A stretch of DNA of 64,000 nt from Zhengella sedimenti (GTDB lineage: Bacteria; Pseudomonadota; Alphaproteobacteria; Rhizobiales; Rhizobiaceae), in NCBI RefSeq assembly GCF_046506625.1, contig NZ_JBKFFP010000002.1, positions 1 to 64,000 of the forward strand, written 5' to 3'. This document shows, piece after piece, positions 1 to 7,570 of this stretch (positions within the stretch are counted from its first letter, which is position 1; each line of letters opens with the position of its first letter). The notes under the pieces are model-generated. The model did not search any database, was not told the origin of the DNA, and saw nothing but the letters and a program-made list of their open reading frames with translations. The position numbers and the translations under genes were made by a program.

Positions 1-1751
1 ACGTAGACCGTTTGGAACGGCTCCTCGTCCATGAAATGCAGGCCCATCATCATCATCCGGGCAACCCAGAAGAAGATGATGTCGAAGCCCGTCACCAGCA
101 CGTCGGTCTGGTAGTACTTCTTCAGTTCGGGCGTCTTGTCCGGCCAGCCAAGCGTGGAAAACGGCCACAGGGCGGACGAAAACCAGGTATCCAGGACATC
201 CTCGTCGCGCTCGAGGATTTCGCCGGGCCTGAAGTTTTCGAGTTTTTCCTCGACCCAGGCCTTCCAGGGCCCTTCATGGGAGATGTAATGCTGGATGGCG
301 GCCTCAAGTGCCGTTTCCTCATCCTTTTCCACGAAGACCTGGCCGTCGGGTCCGTACCAGGCGGGGATCTGGTGTCCCCACCACAATTGCCGCGAAATGC
401 ACCAGGGCTGGATGTTCTCCATCCAGTCGAAATAGGTCTTTTCCCAGTTCTTCGGGACGAATTTCGTTCTGCCCTCGCGCACGGACGCAATGGCTGGCTT
501 GGCCAGTTCGGCGGCGTTCACATACCACTGGTCGGTCAGGTAGGGCTCGATGGGCACCCCGCCGCGATCGCCATGGGGCACCATGTGCACATGCGGCTCG
601 ACAGCGGCCAGCAGGCCCAGTTCATCCATCTTGGCGACGACGACCTTGCGGGCCTCGAACCGGTCGAGCCCGTCCAGGTCCTCAAGTGTCTGCAGCAGCT
701 TGCCTTCCTGTTGCAGGCCTTCCAGGAAATCATCGTTTTCCTTGAGCGTGATGCGCGCATCGACGGTCAGGATGTTGATGGCCGGCAAGTGGTGGCGCTT
801 GCCAACGTCGAAATCGTTGAAGTCGTGGGCGGGCGTCATCTTCACAGCGCCGGTGCCGGCTTCCGGGTCCGGGTATTCGTCGGCAACGATGGGAATACGC
901 CGGCCGACAAGCGGCAGGATCACGTGCTTGCCGACGAGATCCTTGTAGCGCGGATCATCCGGATGGACCGCCACGCCGGTGTCGCCGAGCATGGTTTCGG
1001 GCCGCGTGGTGGCGACCACGAGGTAATCGCGCGTCTCGTAACCGGCCGGCTCGCCATCGGACGGCTTCCAGCCGATGCGGTTGCCCTCCTCGTCGAGGTT
1101 GTAGGGATGTTCGTAGGTGGCGCCATCGGCCAGCGGATAGCGGAAATGCCAAAGGTTGCCCTTTGTCTCGACCTGTTCGACCTCAAGGTCGGAAATCGCC
1201 GTCAGAAGCTTCGGATCCCAGTTGACGAGGCGCTTGTCCTTGTAGATCAGCTCTTCCTTGTAAAGCGTCACGAAGACTTCGAGAACGGCCTTCGAGAGGC
1301 CATCGTCCATGGTGAAGCGTTCGCGCGCCCAGTCGCAGGAGGCTCCCAGCCTTTTGAGCTGGTTGAAGATCATGCCACCGGATTCGTCTTTCCACTGCCA
1401 GACCCTGTCGATAAAGGCCTCGCGCCCCATGTCGCGTCGATGGGGTTCCCCGCGTTCGGCAAGCTGGCGCTCGACGACCATCTGCGTGGCAATACCTGCA
1501 TGGTCCATGCCGGGTTGCCAGAGCACGTCCTTGCCACGCATCCGCTCGAAGCGGACGAGAATGTCCTGGAGCGTGTTGTTGAGCGCATGGCCCATGTGCA
1601 GCGAACCGGTAACATTGGGCGGCGGGATCACGATGCAGAACGTCTCCGCGCCCTGGCCGGCACCCGCGCCCGCGCGAAACGCATCGGCCTCATCCCACTT
1701 CGTCGCGATCCGGGGCTCGATGGCCGCCGCGTCATAGGTCTTGTCAAGCAT
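1..1751 (-). CDS. valS: Valyl-tRNA synthetase, 3' end outside the window
   Basis: Charges tRNA-Val with valine in the cytoplasm (class I synthetase). About 583 codons are visible, read from the ATG at 1751. The HIGH-type motif is HMGH at residues 52-55, just after PPPNVTGS, and the frame is still open at base 1 within the GFDIIFFWVARM segment. The window therefore stops just before the KMSKS loop and the anticodon-binding domain. It lies downstream of popZ and tolC on the same strand, a common rhizobial order. The long open frame on the opposite strand is antisense shadow. Identity is certain; only the end is missing. Confidence 0.97.
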   Translation of the reverse strand, partial: MLDKTYDAAAIEPRIATKWDEADAFRAGAGAGQGAETFCIVIPPPNVTGSLHMGHALNNTLQDILVRFERMRGKDVLWQPGMDHAGIATQMVVERQLAERGEPHRRDMGREAFIDRVWQWKDESGGMIFNQLKRLGASCDWARERFTMDDGLSKAVLEVFVTLYKEELIYKDKRLVNWDPKLLTAISDLEVEQVETKGNLWHFRYPLADGATYEHPYNLDEEGNRIGWKPSDGEPAGYETRDYLVVATTRPETMLGDTGVAVHPDDPRYKDLVGKHVILPLVGRRIPIVADEYPDPEAGTGAVKMTPAHDFNDFDVGKRHHLPAINILTVDARITLKENDDFLEGLQQEGKLLQTLEDLDGLDRFEARKVVVAKMDELGLLAAVEPHVHMVPHGDRGGVPIEPYLTDQWYVNAAELAKPAIASVREGRTKFVPKNWEKTYFDWMENIQPWCISRQLWWGHQIPAWYGPDGQVFVEKDEETALEAAIQHYISHEGPWKAWVEEKLENFRPGEILERDEDVLDTWFSSALWPFSTLGWPDKTPELKKYYQTDVLVTGFDIIFFWVARMMMMGLHFMDEEPFQTVY

Positions 1752-1856
1752 GAATAACCTGCTGGAGCATCGGATTAACGTGACGGCTGGTAAATCCGAA
1801 CGCTCGCGCCAAGTCAACCGCGCGGCGGTTTCAATCGCCAGCGCCGGCGGATGCTC

Positions 1857-2237
1857 TTACGGGAAGCGGCGGCTGGCTTGCGCCGTGCCGAGCTTCTTGC
1901 CGCTGGCGTCAAGTGCGTCGACGGTGAACCGGTAGGTGTGCGGGTTCGGAGGGCACGGCCCCTTGTAGCGGAACGCGCCATAGGGCAGCGCACCGTTGGT
2001 GCCACCTGACCATTTCACCGTTCCGCCGCCATGGGGATAATCCGGCTTGTCCAGATCGACCATGCGGAAGCGCAGCTTGGCAGTGCCCTTCGGCACACCC
2101 GACAGCTTCATCGGCGGGGACTTGCTGTCAAAGCACTTCTTCGTCGGGCCCCAGGAAAAACCCAGGCTCATGGCGTTGGCGGGCAGCGTGAAAACCAGTC
2201 CCGCCATGACCATCAGCATCATCCAGAAACGCGTCAT
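1857..2237 (-). CDS. Secreted PEBP/YbhB-like small protein
   Basis: A 126-residue protein with a signal peptide (residues 1-22, ending PANA) and a short domain carrying RMVDLDKPDYPHGGGTVKW. This resembles the ligand-binding signature of the phosphatidylethanolamine-binding/Raf-kinase-inhibitor-like (YbhB) family, a fold that binds anionic groups. It is shorter than YbhB proteins (about 150-180 residues), so the domain may be trimmed. The ATG at 2237 was chosen because it directly precedes the signal peptide; the frame is open further upstream but without a secretory start. Expected location is the periplasm. It sits alone between popZ and valS. The family assignment rests on the motif and is moderately sure; the function is unknown. 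Confidence 0.6.
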   Translation of the reverse strand: MTRFWMMLMVMAGLVFTLPANAMSLGFSWGPTKKCFDSKSPPMKLSGVPKGTAKLRFRMVDLDKPDYPHGGGTVKWSGGTNGALPYGAFRYKGPCPPNPHTYRFTVDALDASGKKLGTAQASRRFP

Positions 2238-2392
2238 GCCTTGTCTCCTCCGTGCGCGTAACCCAAGAGGAGCATCTACCCTTGATAGCGAATTGGCAAG
2301 CGGCGGCGGTGCGACATTCCCGACGCGAGGCCGGCAAAACGGCCGCCGGCAGAGACATTCGCCCCGTATCCCGGTCCGGGGCGGTGCCGCTG

Positions 2393-3175
2393 TCAGCCGC
2401 GCGCGATCCGCTCGATTTCCTCGCGGACCAACCGTTCCACGAGGACAGGGAGGTTGTTGTCGAGCCAATCCTGCAGCATTGGACGCAGCATTTCCTGCGC
2501 CATCTCGTCGAAGCTCTTCTGGCGCGACGCCATGAAGGCTTCCTTGAGTTCATCGAAGGAGCCCGCGACCTGGCGCCCGACATTCGGGGACAAAAGCGCG
2601 GGACGCGGCGCCGGGGCCGGCCTTGTTGCCGAAGCGGAGGAACGCGGCACCGCCTCACCCGAAGCCTGGCGGTCACCGGCGGCGTGACTGTCCGCTGCCG
2701 GCGCGCGGGGTCCGGCCTCCGCCGGATGCATGGCCTCTTCCTGCAATTCCGGTTCGTCATCGGCCGCAAGAGCCGGGGTCATGTCGTCGATGAAATCGAA
2801 GTCGCCGGCGCTCCCGGCTGCGTCGGAGGACATGGGTTCGGCGCCGGCCTGCCCTTCCCGCGCCAGGCGCCGCTGCACCTCGGCTAGTGTCAGGCTGCCA
2901 CCGTCATCCACGGGCCGGTCCTGCGCTGCCGCGCCGGCGTCATCTCCGATATCGGCGATCGCCTGCCGGAACGCCGAAATGTCGGCTTCACGAGGCGCAG
3001 GCGCCTCGGCGGCAGACGCCGAAGCGTCACCGCTCTCAGCCCCGGCACCCTGAGACTGAGGCATCGCGGCCGGCGTTTCCTCGCGTGTATGCTCTGTTTC
3101 CTCAATGATCTTGCGAATGGAGGCGAGAATTTCCTCCATGGAGGGTTCGCGTTGCGCGCTGCCTGCCTGTGCCAT
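2393..3175 (-). CDS. popZ: Pole-organizing protein PopZ (DUF2497)
   Basis: A 260-residue acidic, proline/alanine-rich protein with the PopZ architecture: a short conserved N-terminal helix (SMEEILASIRKII, residues 12-24), a long disordered Asp/Glu-rich middle and a conserved C-terminal oligomerisation region ending WLDNNLPVLVERLVREEIERI. PopZ forms a polar scaffold in alphaproteobacteria that anchors ParB-parS complexes and organises cell-pole proteins. The ATG at 3175 gives the canonical N terminus; an upstream open extension is not conserved in character. Its position between tolC and valS matches other Hyphomicrobiales. The DUF2497 assignment is firm; the polar function is inferred from characterised homologues. 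Confidence 0.88.
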   Translation of the reverse strand: MAQAGSAQREPSMEEILASIRKIIEETEHTREETPAAMPQSQGAGAESGDASASAAEAPAPREADISAFRQAIADIGDDAGAAAQDRPVDDGGSLTLAEVQRRLAREGQAGAEPMSSDAAGSAGDFDFIDDMTPALAADDEPELQEEAMHPAEAGPRAPAADSHAAGDRQASGEAVPRSSASATRPAPAPRPALLSPNVGRQVAGSFDELKEAFMASRQKSFDEMAQEMLRPMLQDWLDNNLPVLVERLVREEIERIARG

Positions 3176-3344
3176 CGCCTGTTCGCCGCCTTTGCCTGGT
3201 ACTTTCCCCGCCGGAGCCCGTTCCGGCCTCGAATCAACCAACAGCGTAGACGACGCTCCGGCAAATGAGAATCCCCGTGCAAGGGAAGCCCCGGTTTGCC
3301 AACAGGTTTTCGTTTCCGCGCCGGCGAACGGGTGGGGCGACAAC

Positions 3345-3368
3345 GAAAAAAGCCGCCTCACGGCGGCT
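3345..3368 (-). terminator. Terminator after tolC
   Basis: A 7-bp stem AGCCGCC/GGCGGCT with a 4-nt loop, followed on the minus strand by six T residues. It lies 27 nt downstream of the tolC stop codon. Confidence 0.8.
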
Positions 3369-3394
3369 TTGTCCGAACGCCCGGCTGGTGGAAC

Positions 3395-4789
3395 CTAGCG
3401 GCCGTCCGGTGTTCTCAGACCGAACCACTTGTCCTTGACGGCCTCGTAATGCTCCTCGGGCTTGTACTCGGCAACCTGGAGATTGAGCTTGCGCACCGAA
3501 AGGTCACCGGTGGACGAGAGGATGGCATAACTGGCGACGACGAGATCGCGTTCGGCCTGCAGCAGGGTCAACTGCGCCGTGATGACATCGGCCTGGGCGT
3601 TCAGCACGTCCAGTGTCGTACGCTGGCCGACATTGCGCTCCTCGATCACCCCGTTGAGGGCAAGCCGGGCGGCGTTCACGAGGTCCTTGTTGGCGGAGAG
3701 CGCCGTCTTTGCCGCCATGTACTGGTGCCAGGCCGCCGTCGCATTCTGGCGAAGCTGATCGCGCACCACGTCGATGTTGATCTGCGCCTGGCCAAGCTGT
3801 TCCTTGGACTGGCGCACCGTGGCCGAGGCGCGGCCGCCCTGGTAGATCGGCACCCGGACCGTCACGCCGACGCTGCCGGAACTGTATTCCTGGTAGTTGT
3901 GCGTCGGGATGAGCGGCGAGATCTGGCGCGAGACCGAATGGCGATAATTCTGTCCGAGGCTGGCCTCGGCCGATACCTGCGGCAGGAAAGCGCCTTCGTT
4001 CGCCTTCACCACGTAATTGGCGGCGTCAGCCAGGTATTTGTTGGCCTGGATGGCCGGATGGTTCGCCTCGGCGCGCGCCAGCACGCTCTCAAGCGACGGC
4101 GGCAGCAGCTTGTCGAGCGGACCGGCGCCCTTGAGGTCGCCCGGTTCCTCGCCAATGATTTCGCGATAGGTCGCCTCGCTGGCCCGCGCCTGGGCCTGGG
4201 CAGCGGAAAGCTGGGCGCGCGCAGCCGAACGGCTGGCCTCGGCCTGTGCCACGTCGGTGCGCGTCCCTTCGCCCACCTCGAAGCGTGAGCGTGCCGCGCG
4301 CACCTGTTCCTCGAGGAACTCGAGATTGCGCTGGCGAAGCACCGCGATCTGGCGGTCGCGCATGACATCCATGTAGGCGGCGGCCGCGTCGAAGAAGACG
4401 TTCTGGCCGGAATTGCGCAGGTTCTCGCGCGCCGCCAGGACACGCGCTTCGGCGGCGTTCACCGAGTTGCGCGTCTGGAACCCGTCGAAAAGGGTCTGCG
4501 AGATCGAAATTCCGAAACTGCCGGTGGACAGGCGCGTGCCGCCACTCAAGCCGCTGTAGCTGTAGTTGAGCGTACCGATGCCGCTGATCACCGGGCGGTA
4601 GCCGGACTTGGCGATCGCCACGCCCTCGTCCTGGATGCGCACGCCGGCCCGGTCGGAATTGAGCTGCGAATTGTTCGCATAGGCCTTCTGCAATGCGCCC
4701 ATGATGGTCTCCGCGGATGCGGAACCCGCAGGCAAAACAAGAGGTAGGACAGCAAGAACTGCCTTCAGAGTGCTGGACAAACGCGTCAC
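3395..4789 (-). CDS. tolC: TolC-family outer membrane efflux/type I secretion protein
   Basis: A 464-residue outer-membrane channel protein of the TolC type, used by type I secretion and RND efflux systems. The signal peptide is residues 1-26 (cleavage after SASA). Two homologous halves carry the alternating coiled-coil pattern, for example residues around QTLFDGFQTRNSV and VPIYQGGRASATV, both typical of TolC. The GTG at 4789 was chosen: it follows GGAAGGTGAAGTT and starts exactly at the signal peptide, whereas the upstream ATG would add a non-secretory extension. A possible client is the RTX protein on the island at 7571-9583, but no inner-membrane ABC or adaptor gene lies nearby. pcm precedes it on the same strand. 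Confidence 0.92.
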   Translation of the reverse strand: MTRLSSTLKAVLAVLPLVLPAGSASAETIMGALQKAYANNSQLNSDRAGVRIQDEGVAIAKSGYRPVISGIGTLNYSYSGLSGGTRLSTGSFGISISQTLFDGFQTRNSVNAAEARVLAARENLRNSGQNVFFDAAAAYMDVMRDRQIAVLRQRNLEFLEEQVRAARSRFEVGEGTRTDVAQAEASRSAARAQLSAAQAQARASEATYREIIGEEPGDLKGAGPLDKLLPPSLESVLARAEANHPAIQANKYLADAANYVVKANEGAFLPQVSAEASLGQNYRHSVSRQISPLIPTHNYQEYSSGSVGVTVRVPIYQGGRASATVRQSKEQLGQAQINIDVVRDQLRQNATAAWHQYMAAKTALSANKDLVNAARLALNGVIEERNVGQRTTLDVLNAQADVITAQLTLLQAERDLVVASYAILSSTGDLSVRKLNLQVAEYKPEEHYEAVKDKWFGLRTPDGR

Positions 4790-4903
4790 AACTTCACCTT
4801 CCAGTCTACAATCGGTGCTTCGCCCTATCTTCCCGGTCCCGGCCCCACCGGGCGACAATGCCGTCCATGCCGTGTGCAAGGACACCGCATTTGCACCGCA
4901 ATG

Positions 4904-5560
4904 TCAAAACTGAAATTGCGCCTTCGGCTCGAAACCGGGGAGCATGCGAACGGAACAGTTGAAGGCGCGGCGGCCGGAGACGATATCTCCGTCGCGCACA
5001 TAAACCTTGGCCACGCCTGCGTTGCCGGTGCCTTCGACCGCAACGAGGCGTCCGCCGTCGCGCAACTGGTCGCGGATTGCCTGCGGCACTTCGTCCACCG
5101 CGCCATCAATCAGGATCACGTCATAGGGCGCTTCCTGCGCGCAACCCTCGCGAAGGGGCCGGTTGAGGACGACGACATTGTCATAGCCGAGTTCGGCAAG
5201 CGTATCGCTGGCCCTGGCCGCCAGGTCCTCGTCCGGTTCCGTGGCGATCACCGAGGATGCAAGGCGCGAGAGGATCGCTGCCGAGTAGCCCGTCGCGCAA
5301 CCGACATCGAGGACCACGTCGTCCGGCCTGACACCGGCCAGTTGAACAAGCCTGGCAAGGGGAGAAGGCTCCATGAGGTAACGGCCGGCTGAAACCTCGA
5401 TATCCTCGTCGATATAGGCCAGTTCCCGCTTGCGCGCCGGAACGAATTCTTCACGCGGAACAGACAGGAAGGCTTCCAGCACATCGAGCGCCGAGACGCT
5501 GGTCGTGCGAAGCTGGCTGTCCACCATGTGCCGGCGAAGGAGCGAGAAATCCGAAGTCAT
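4904..5560 (-). CDS. pcm: Protein-L-isoaspartate O-methyltransferase
   Basis: A 218-residue cytoplasmic SAM-dependent methyltransferase that begins repair of isoaspartyl residues in aged proteins. It opens with the family pattern MVDSQLRTTSV (residues 12-22) and SVPREEFVP (33-41). SAM motif I is VLDVGCATGY (83-92), followed by the acidic residue of motif II in IATEPDEDL. The ATG at 5560 is the first start compatible with the conserved N terminus. The pcm-tolC arrangement is common in Hyphomicrobiales, with 114 nt between them. Alphaproteobacterial members of this branch diverge from the classical enzyme, so substrate specificity is inferred. Confidence 0.9.
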   Translation of the reverse strand: MTSDFSLLRRHMVDSQLRTTSVSALDVLEAFLSVPREEFVPARKRELAYIDEDIEVSAGRYLMEPSPLARLVQLAGVRPDDVVLDVGCATGYSAAILSRLASSVIATEPDEDLAARASDTLAELGYDNVVVLNRPLREGCAQEAPYDVILIDGAVDEVPQAIRDQLRDGGRLVAVEGTGNAGVAKVYVRDGDIVSGRRAFNCSVRMLPGFEPKAQFQF

Positions 5561-5677
5561 GTCACCGTCCCATCTGCTTTCGCGTGCGCGATGGCGGTGC
5601 GCAATACCGGACCCGGCCCTGTTGTCCGTGACCGGTTGCAGCAAACGTCCAGCCCGCGCGCCAATGAGAAAGCATGT

Positions 5678-5751
5678 TGGAGGCCTCGCCCGGAATCGAA
5701 CCGGGGTGCAAGGATTTGCAGTCCTCTGCGTAACCACTCCGCCACGAGGCC
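5678..5751 (-). tRNA. tRNA-Cys (GCA)
   Basis: 74 nt. The acceptor stem GGCCTCG pairs with CGAGGCC and the CCA end is encoded. The anticodon loop is CTGCAAA with anticodon GCA, and the T-loop GTTCGATTC is intact. The cloverleaf folds by eye without mismatches in the acceptor stem. Confidence 0.97.
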
Positions 5752-5972
5752 GCCACACATGATGCCCGCCGGAGCGGACGCCGCTTTCCCGCCGCACACC
5801 GGACAGACCGGTGCGACAGCGCGAACCGAATAGACCGTCAGGGCGTGGCTCGCAAGAGGGAAATCGACACCTGCGGCACGCTGGCAATCATTCAGCGCGA
5901 TTGCAGGGCCGGTGTTGCGCGGCGCCGACACCGAAATGGCTGGCGGCAGGGCCATTGCGGGCGGACGGCAAG

Positions 5973-6281
5973 CTAGCGCGACGAGGGGCCGCGCGGTTTG
6001 CCATTGCCGTTGCGACGGCCCATCTTCACGGTTGCGCGCCGCCGCCAGCGCCTGATCCAGGGCGAATCGTGACTGAGGACAAGAAGACCGAGCGGAATCA
6101 TCCAGAAGCCGAGAACCGGAAGAAAGCCGAGAAAACCGAACAGGACCAGGCCAATGCCGATCACGCGGCGCACGATCGCCGATTGCGGCAGATGATACGT
6201 CCGGCCGAACAGGTGCATGCGTGGTCCTGCCGTTTTCCTGTCGCTCTGCATGCCGTCCTGCCTTCGCCTTTCGCGCTTCAT
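5973..6281 (-). CDS. Small membrane protein of unknown function
   Basis: About 102 residues from ATG 6281 (an alternative ATG at 6251 gives 92). One long hydrophobic stretch, VIGIGLVLFGFLGFLPVLG followed by FWMIPLGLLVL, forms one or two membrane segments. It is followed by a strongly basic tail (WIRRWRRR) ending in a Gly/Asn/Arg-rich sequence. The order of a Pro/Gly turn between hydrophobic halves resembles short conserved rhizobial membrane proteins related to the PGPGW group, but the PGPG signature itself is absent. It lies between two tRNA genes and has no obvious partners. The coding call is moderately sure and no function can be given. Confidence 0.6.
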   Translation of the reverse strand: MKRERRRQDGMQSDRKTAGPRMHLFGRTYHLPQSAIVRRVIGIGLVLFGFLGFLPVLGFWMIPLGLLVLSHDSPWIRRWRRRATVKMGRRNGNGKPRGPSSR

Positions 6282-6439
6282 CACATCATAACGCGGTAAA
6301 TGCTTTCCGGCTCCGCTGGCCGGCATGTAGGTGGCTGGCGACCCTCCACAAACGGCGCAGGACATTTTTTTTGATTTTGCGCCTTGGCAAAACCGAATCC
6401 GGTTTGCTATAGGCGCAGCACTCCAACGCGAGCAGGCTT

Positions 6440-6514
6440 TCCCCGGTAGCTCAGTGGTAGAGCAACCGGCTGTTAACCGGTTGGTCGCTGGTTCGAATCC
6501 GGCCCGGGGAGCCA
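6440..6514 (+). tRNA. tRNA-Asn (GTT), insertion site of the island
   Basis: 75 nt with acceptor stem TCCCCGG/CCGGGGA, anticodon loop CTGTTAA and encoded CCA. It remains complete after integration because the element restores the 3' half. The shared att repeat begins in the anticodon loop at 6470. Confidence 0.97.
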
Positions 6515-6522
6515 AATTTTTC
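6470..6522 (+). repeat. attL, 53-bp direct repeat
   Basis: Runs from the anticodon loop of tRNA-Asn to 8 nt past the CCA end. It is identical to 15553-15605 by base-by-base reading; the next base on either side differs. Confidence 0.95.
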
Positions 6523-6560
6523 AAAGACTTAGCAAGACGCTCAATAGGCACTAATAACCA

Positions 6561-6581
6561 ATAGGTACGCTATAGGTACGC
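6561..6581 (+). repeat. Paired arm-type sites near attL
   Basis: Two direct copies of ATAGGTACGC at 6561 and 6572, 11 bp apart, lie just inside attL. Two more copies lie near the other end of the element. Position, direct orientation and helical phasing fit arm-binding sites for the integrase. The rest of 6523-6826 holds no gene; it includes an AACCGGTT palindrome at 6657-6664. Confidence 0.6.
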
Positions 6582-6826
6582 AAACGTGGTTTGCTAGGCT
6601 TTTCATTGCCCGATGCCGCCCCTGCCCGCCTGCGCGGTTTCCGGCAGGCATCACAGAACCGGTTGCGCGTCTCATTGGCATTGTTGGTCGACTCGCTGGA
6701 CTCTTTGCGCCGATGACCTGGAGCGCCGCCCCACCATTTCCACCGGCATCGCCCTTTCCTTGTTTAGGTCTCTATCTTAACCGGCTGTGCCTATCGTCTT
6801 CGTGGCGCAAGCAGGCGGGTTTCCGA

Positions 6827-7060
6827 ATGTCCAAAGGCTGGCTTTTCATCGTTGAGGACGGCGACGGATCGTTTCCGGTCGCGGTGGGCATTGAGGACGC
6901 CACACAGGCCCGTCAGGCCGCGCTTGATGCCGTACAAGGGTTTGGTGTCGTCGTGATGGAAAAGCCGCTGGATGACGCCGGATTGGCCGCAGTTGAAGTG
7001 CGCATAGGCGAGCGCCTGACAAAAATCCGGCAAGCGGTTTGTCCACGTTCATTGCACTAG
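6827..7060 (+). CDS. Small island protein, unknown
   Basis: 77 residues starting MSKGWLFIVEDGDGSFPVAV, with a regular alternation of hydrophobic and charged residues and an alanine-rich central helix. I do not recognise the family. The ATG at 6827 was preferred over an upstream start because the preceding 38 codons are low-quality (Pro/Ser-rich, noncoding-like). It and the next gene read left to right, opposite to the replication and capsid genes. Confidence 0.45.
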   Translation: MSKGWLFIVEDGDGSFPVAVGIEDATQARQAALDAVQGFGVVVMEKPLDDAGLAAVEVRIGERLTKIRQAVCPRSLH

Positions 7061-7076
7061 ACGCATACTGCCCACC

Positions 7077-7418
7077 ATGCCTTGGAAACGGACCTGGCCT
7101 GACAAGCCTTACGACTTTGTATTTGAACGCGACGGCGTGGACGTGGGCCGGATTTACCGGCACCAGGACGGCCAGCGATGGCAGTGGTTTTCGTGGGTAA
7201 AGGGCGCGCCGTCAGGCGTCTGCGACAGCCGCGCCGACGCCGTGTTGGCTATTGAAAGACAAGCCTTCAGCCCCAACAGCCATGAGGACACTGTTGGTTC
7301 GTACGTCGCGCATGGGCCGCAGGCCATTAGATACCTGCTTCTGGGCTCTCTTCCCAGTGCCCATGGCAAGGCATCTGATCCTGTCTTGATGCTCCGTCGA
7401 CCGGATGCCGGCGAATGA
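7077..7418 (+). CDS. Small island protein, unknown
   Basis: 113 residues. The first 62 are protein-like: MPWKRTWPDKPYDFVFERDG, then GRIYRHQDGQRWQWFSW and SRADAVLAIERQA, resembling small uncharacterised proteins of phages and integrated elements. The last 50 residues are less convincing and may be a run-on after a lost stop codon. It starts 16 nt after the previous gene, so the two are probably cotranscribed. No function can be assigned. Confidence 0.4.
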   Translation: MPWKRTWPDKPYDFVFERDGVDVGRIYRHQDGQRWQWFSWVKGAPSGVCDSRADAVLAIERQAFSPNSHEDTVGSYVAHGPQAIRYLLLGSLPSAHGKASDPVLMLRRPDAGE

Positions 7419-7570
7419 CATCGGTCAATTCCGGCGGTTTCGTTTGAAGCTAAAATATATTCGATATCCGAGCTTCAATGAACGGACGTTTATGGTCCGG
7501 GAGGCCGGCAAGCCCAACGTGGGATACTTGAGGATCACACGACGATCCGAACCGGACAGGGAGAGAGACA

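Noticed and set aside
12..1757. Long open frame on the plus strand (581 codons)
   Set aside because: Antisense of valS, whose reading frame, HMGH motif and start are clear.
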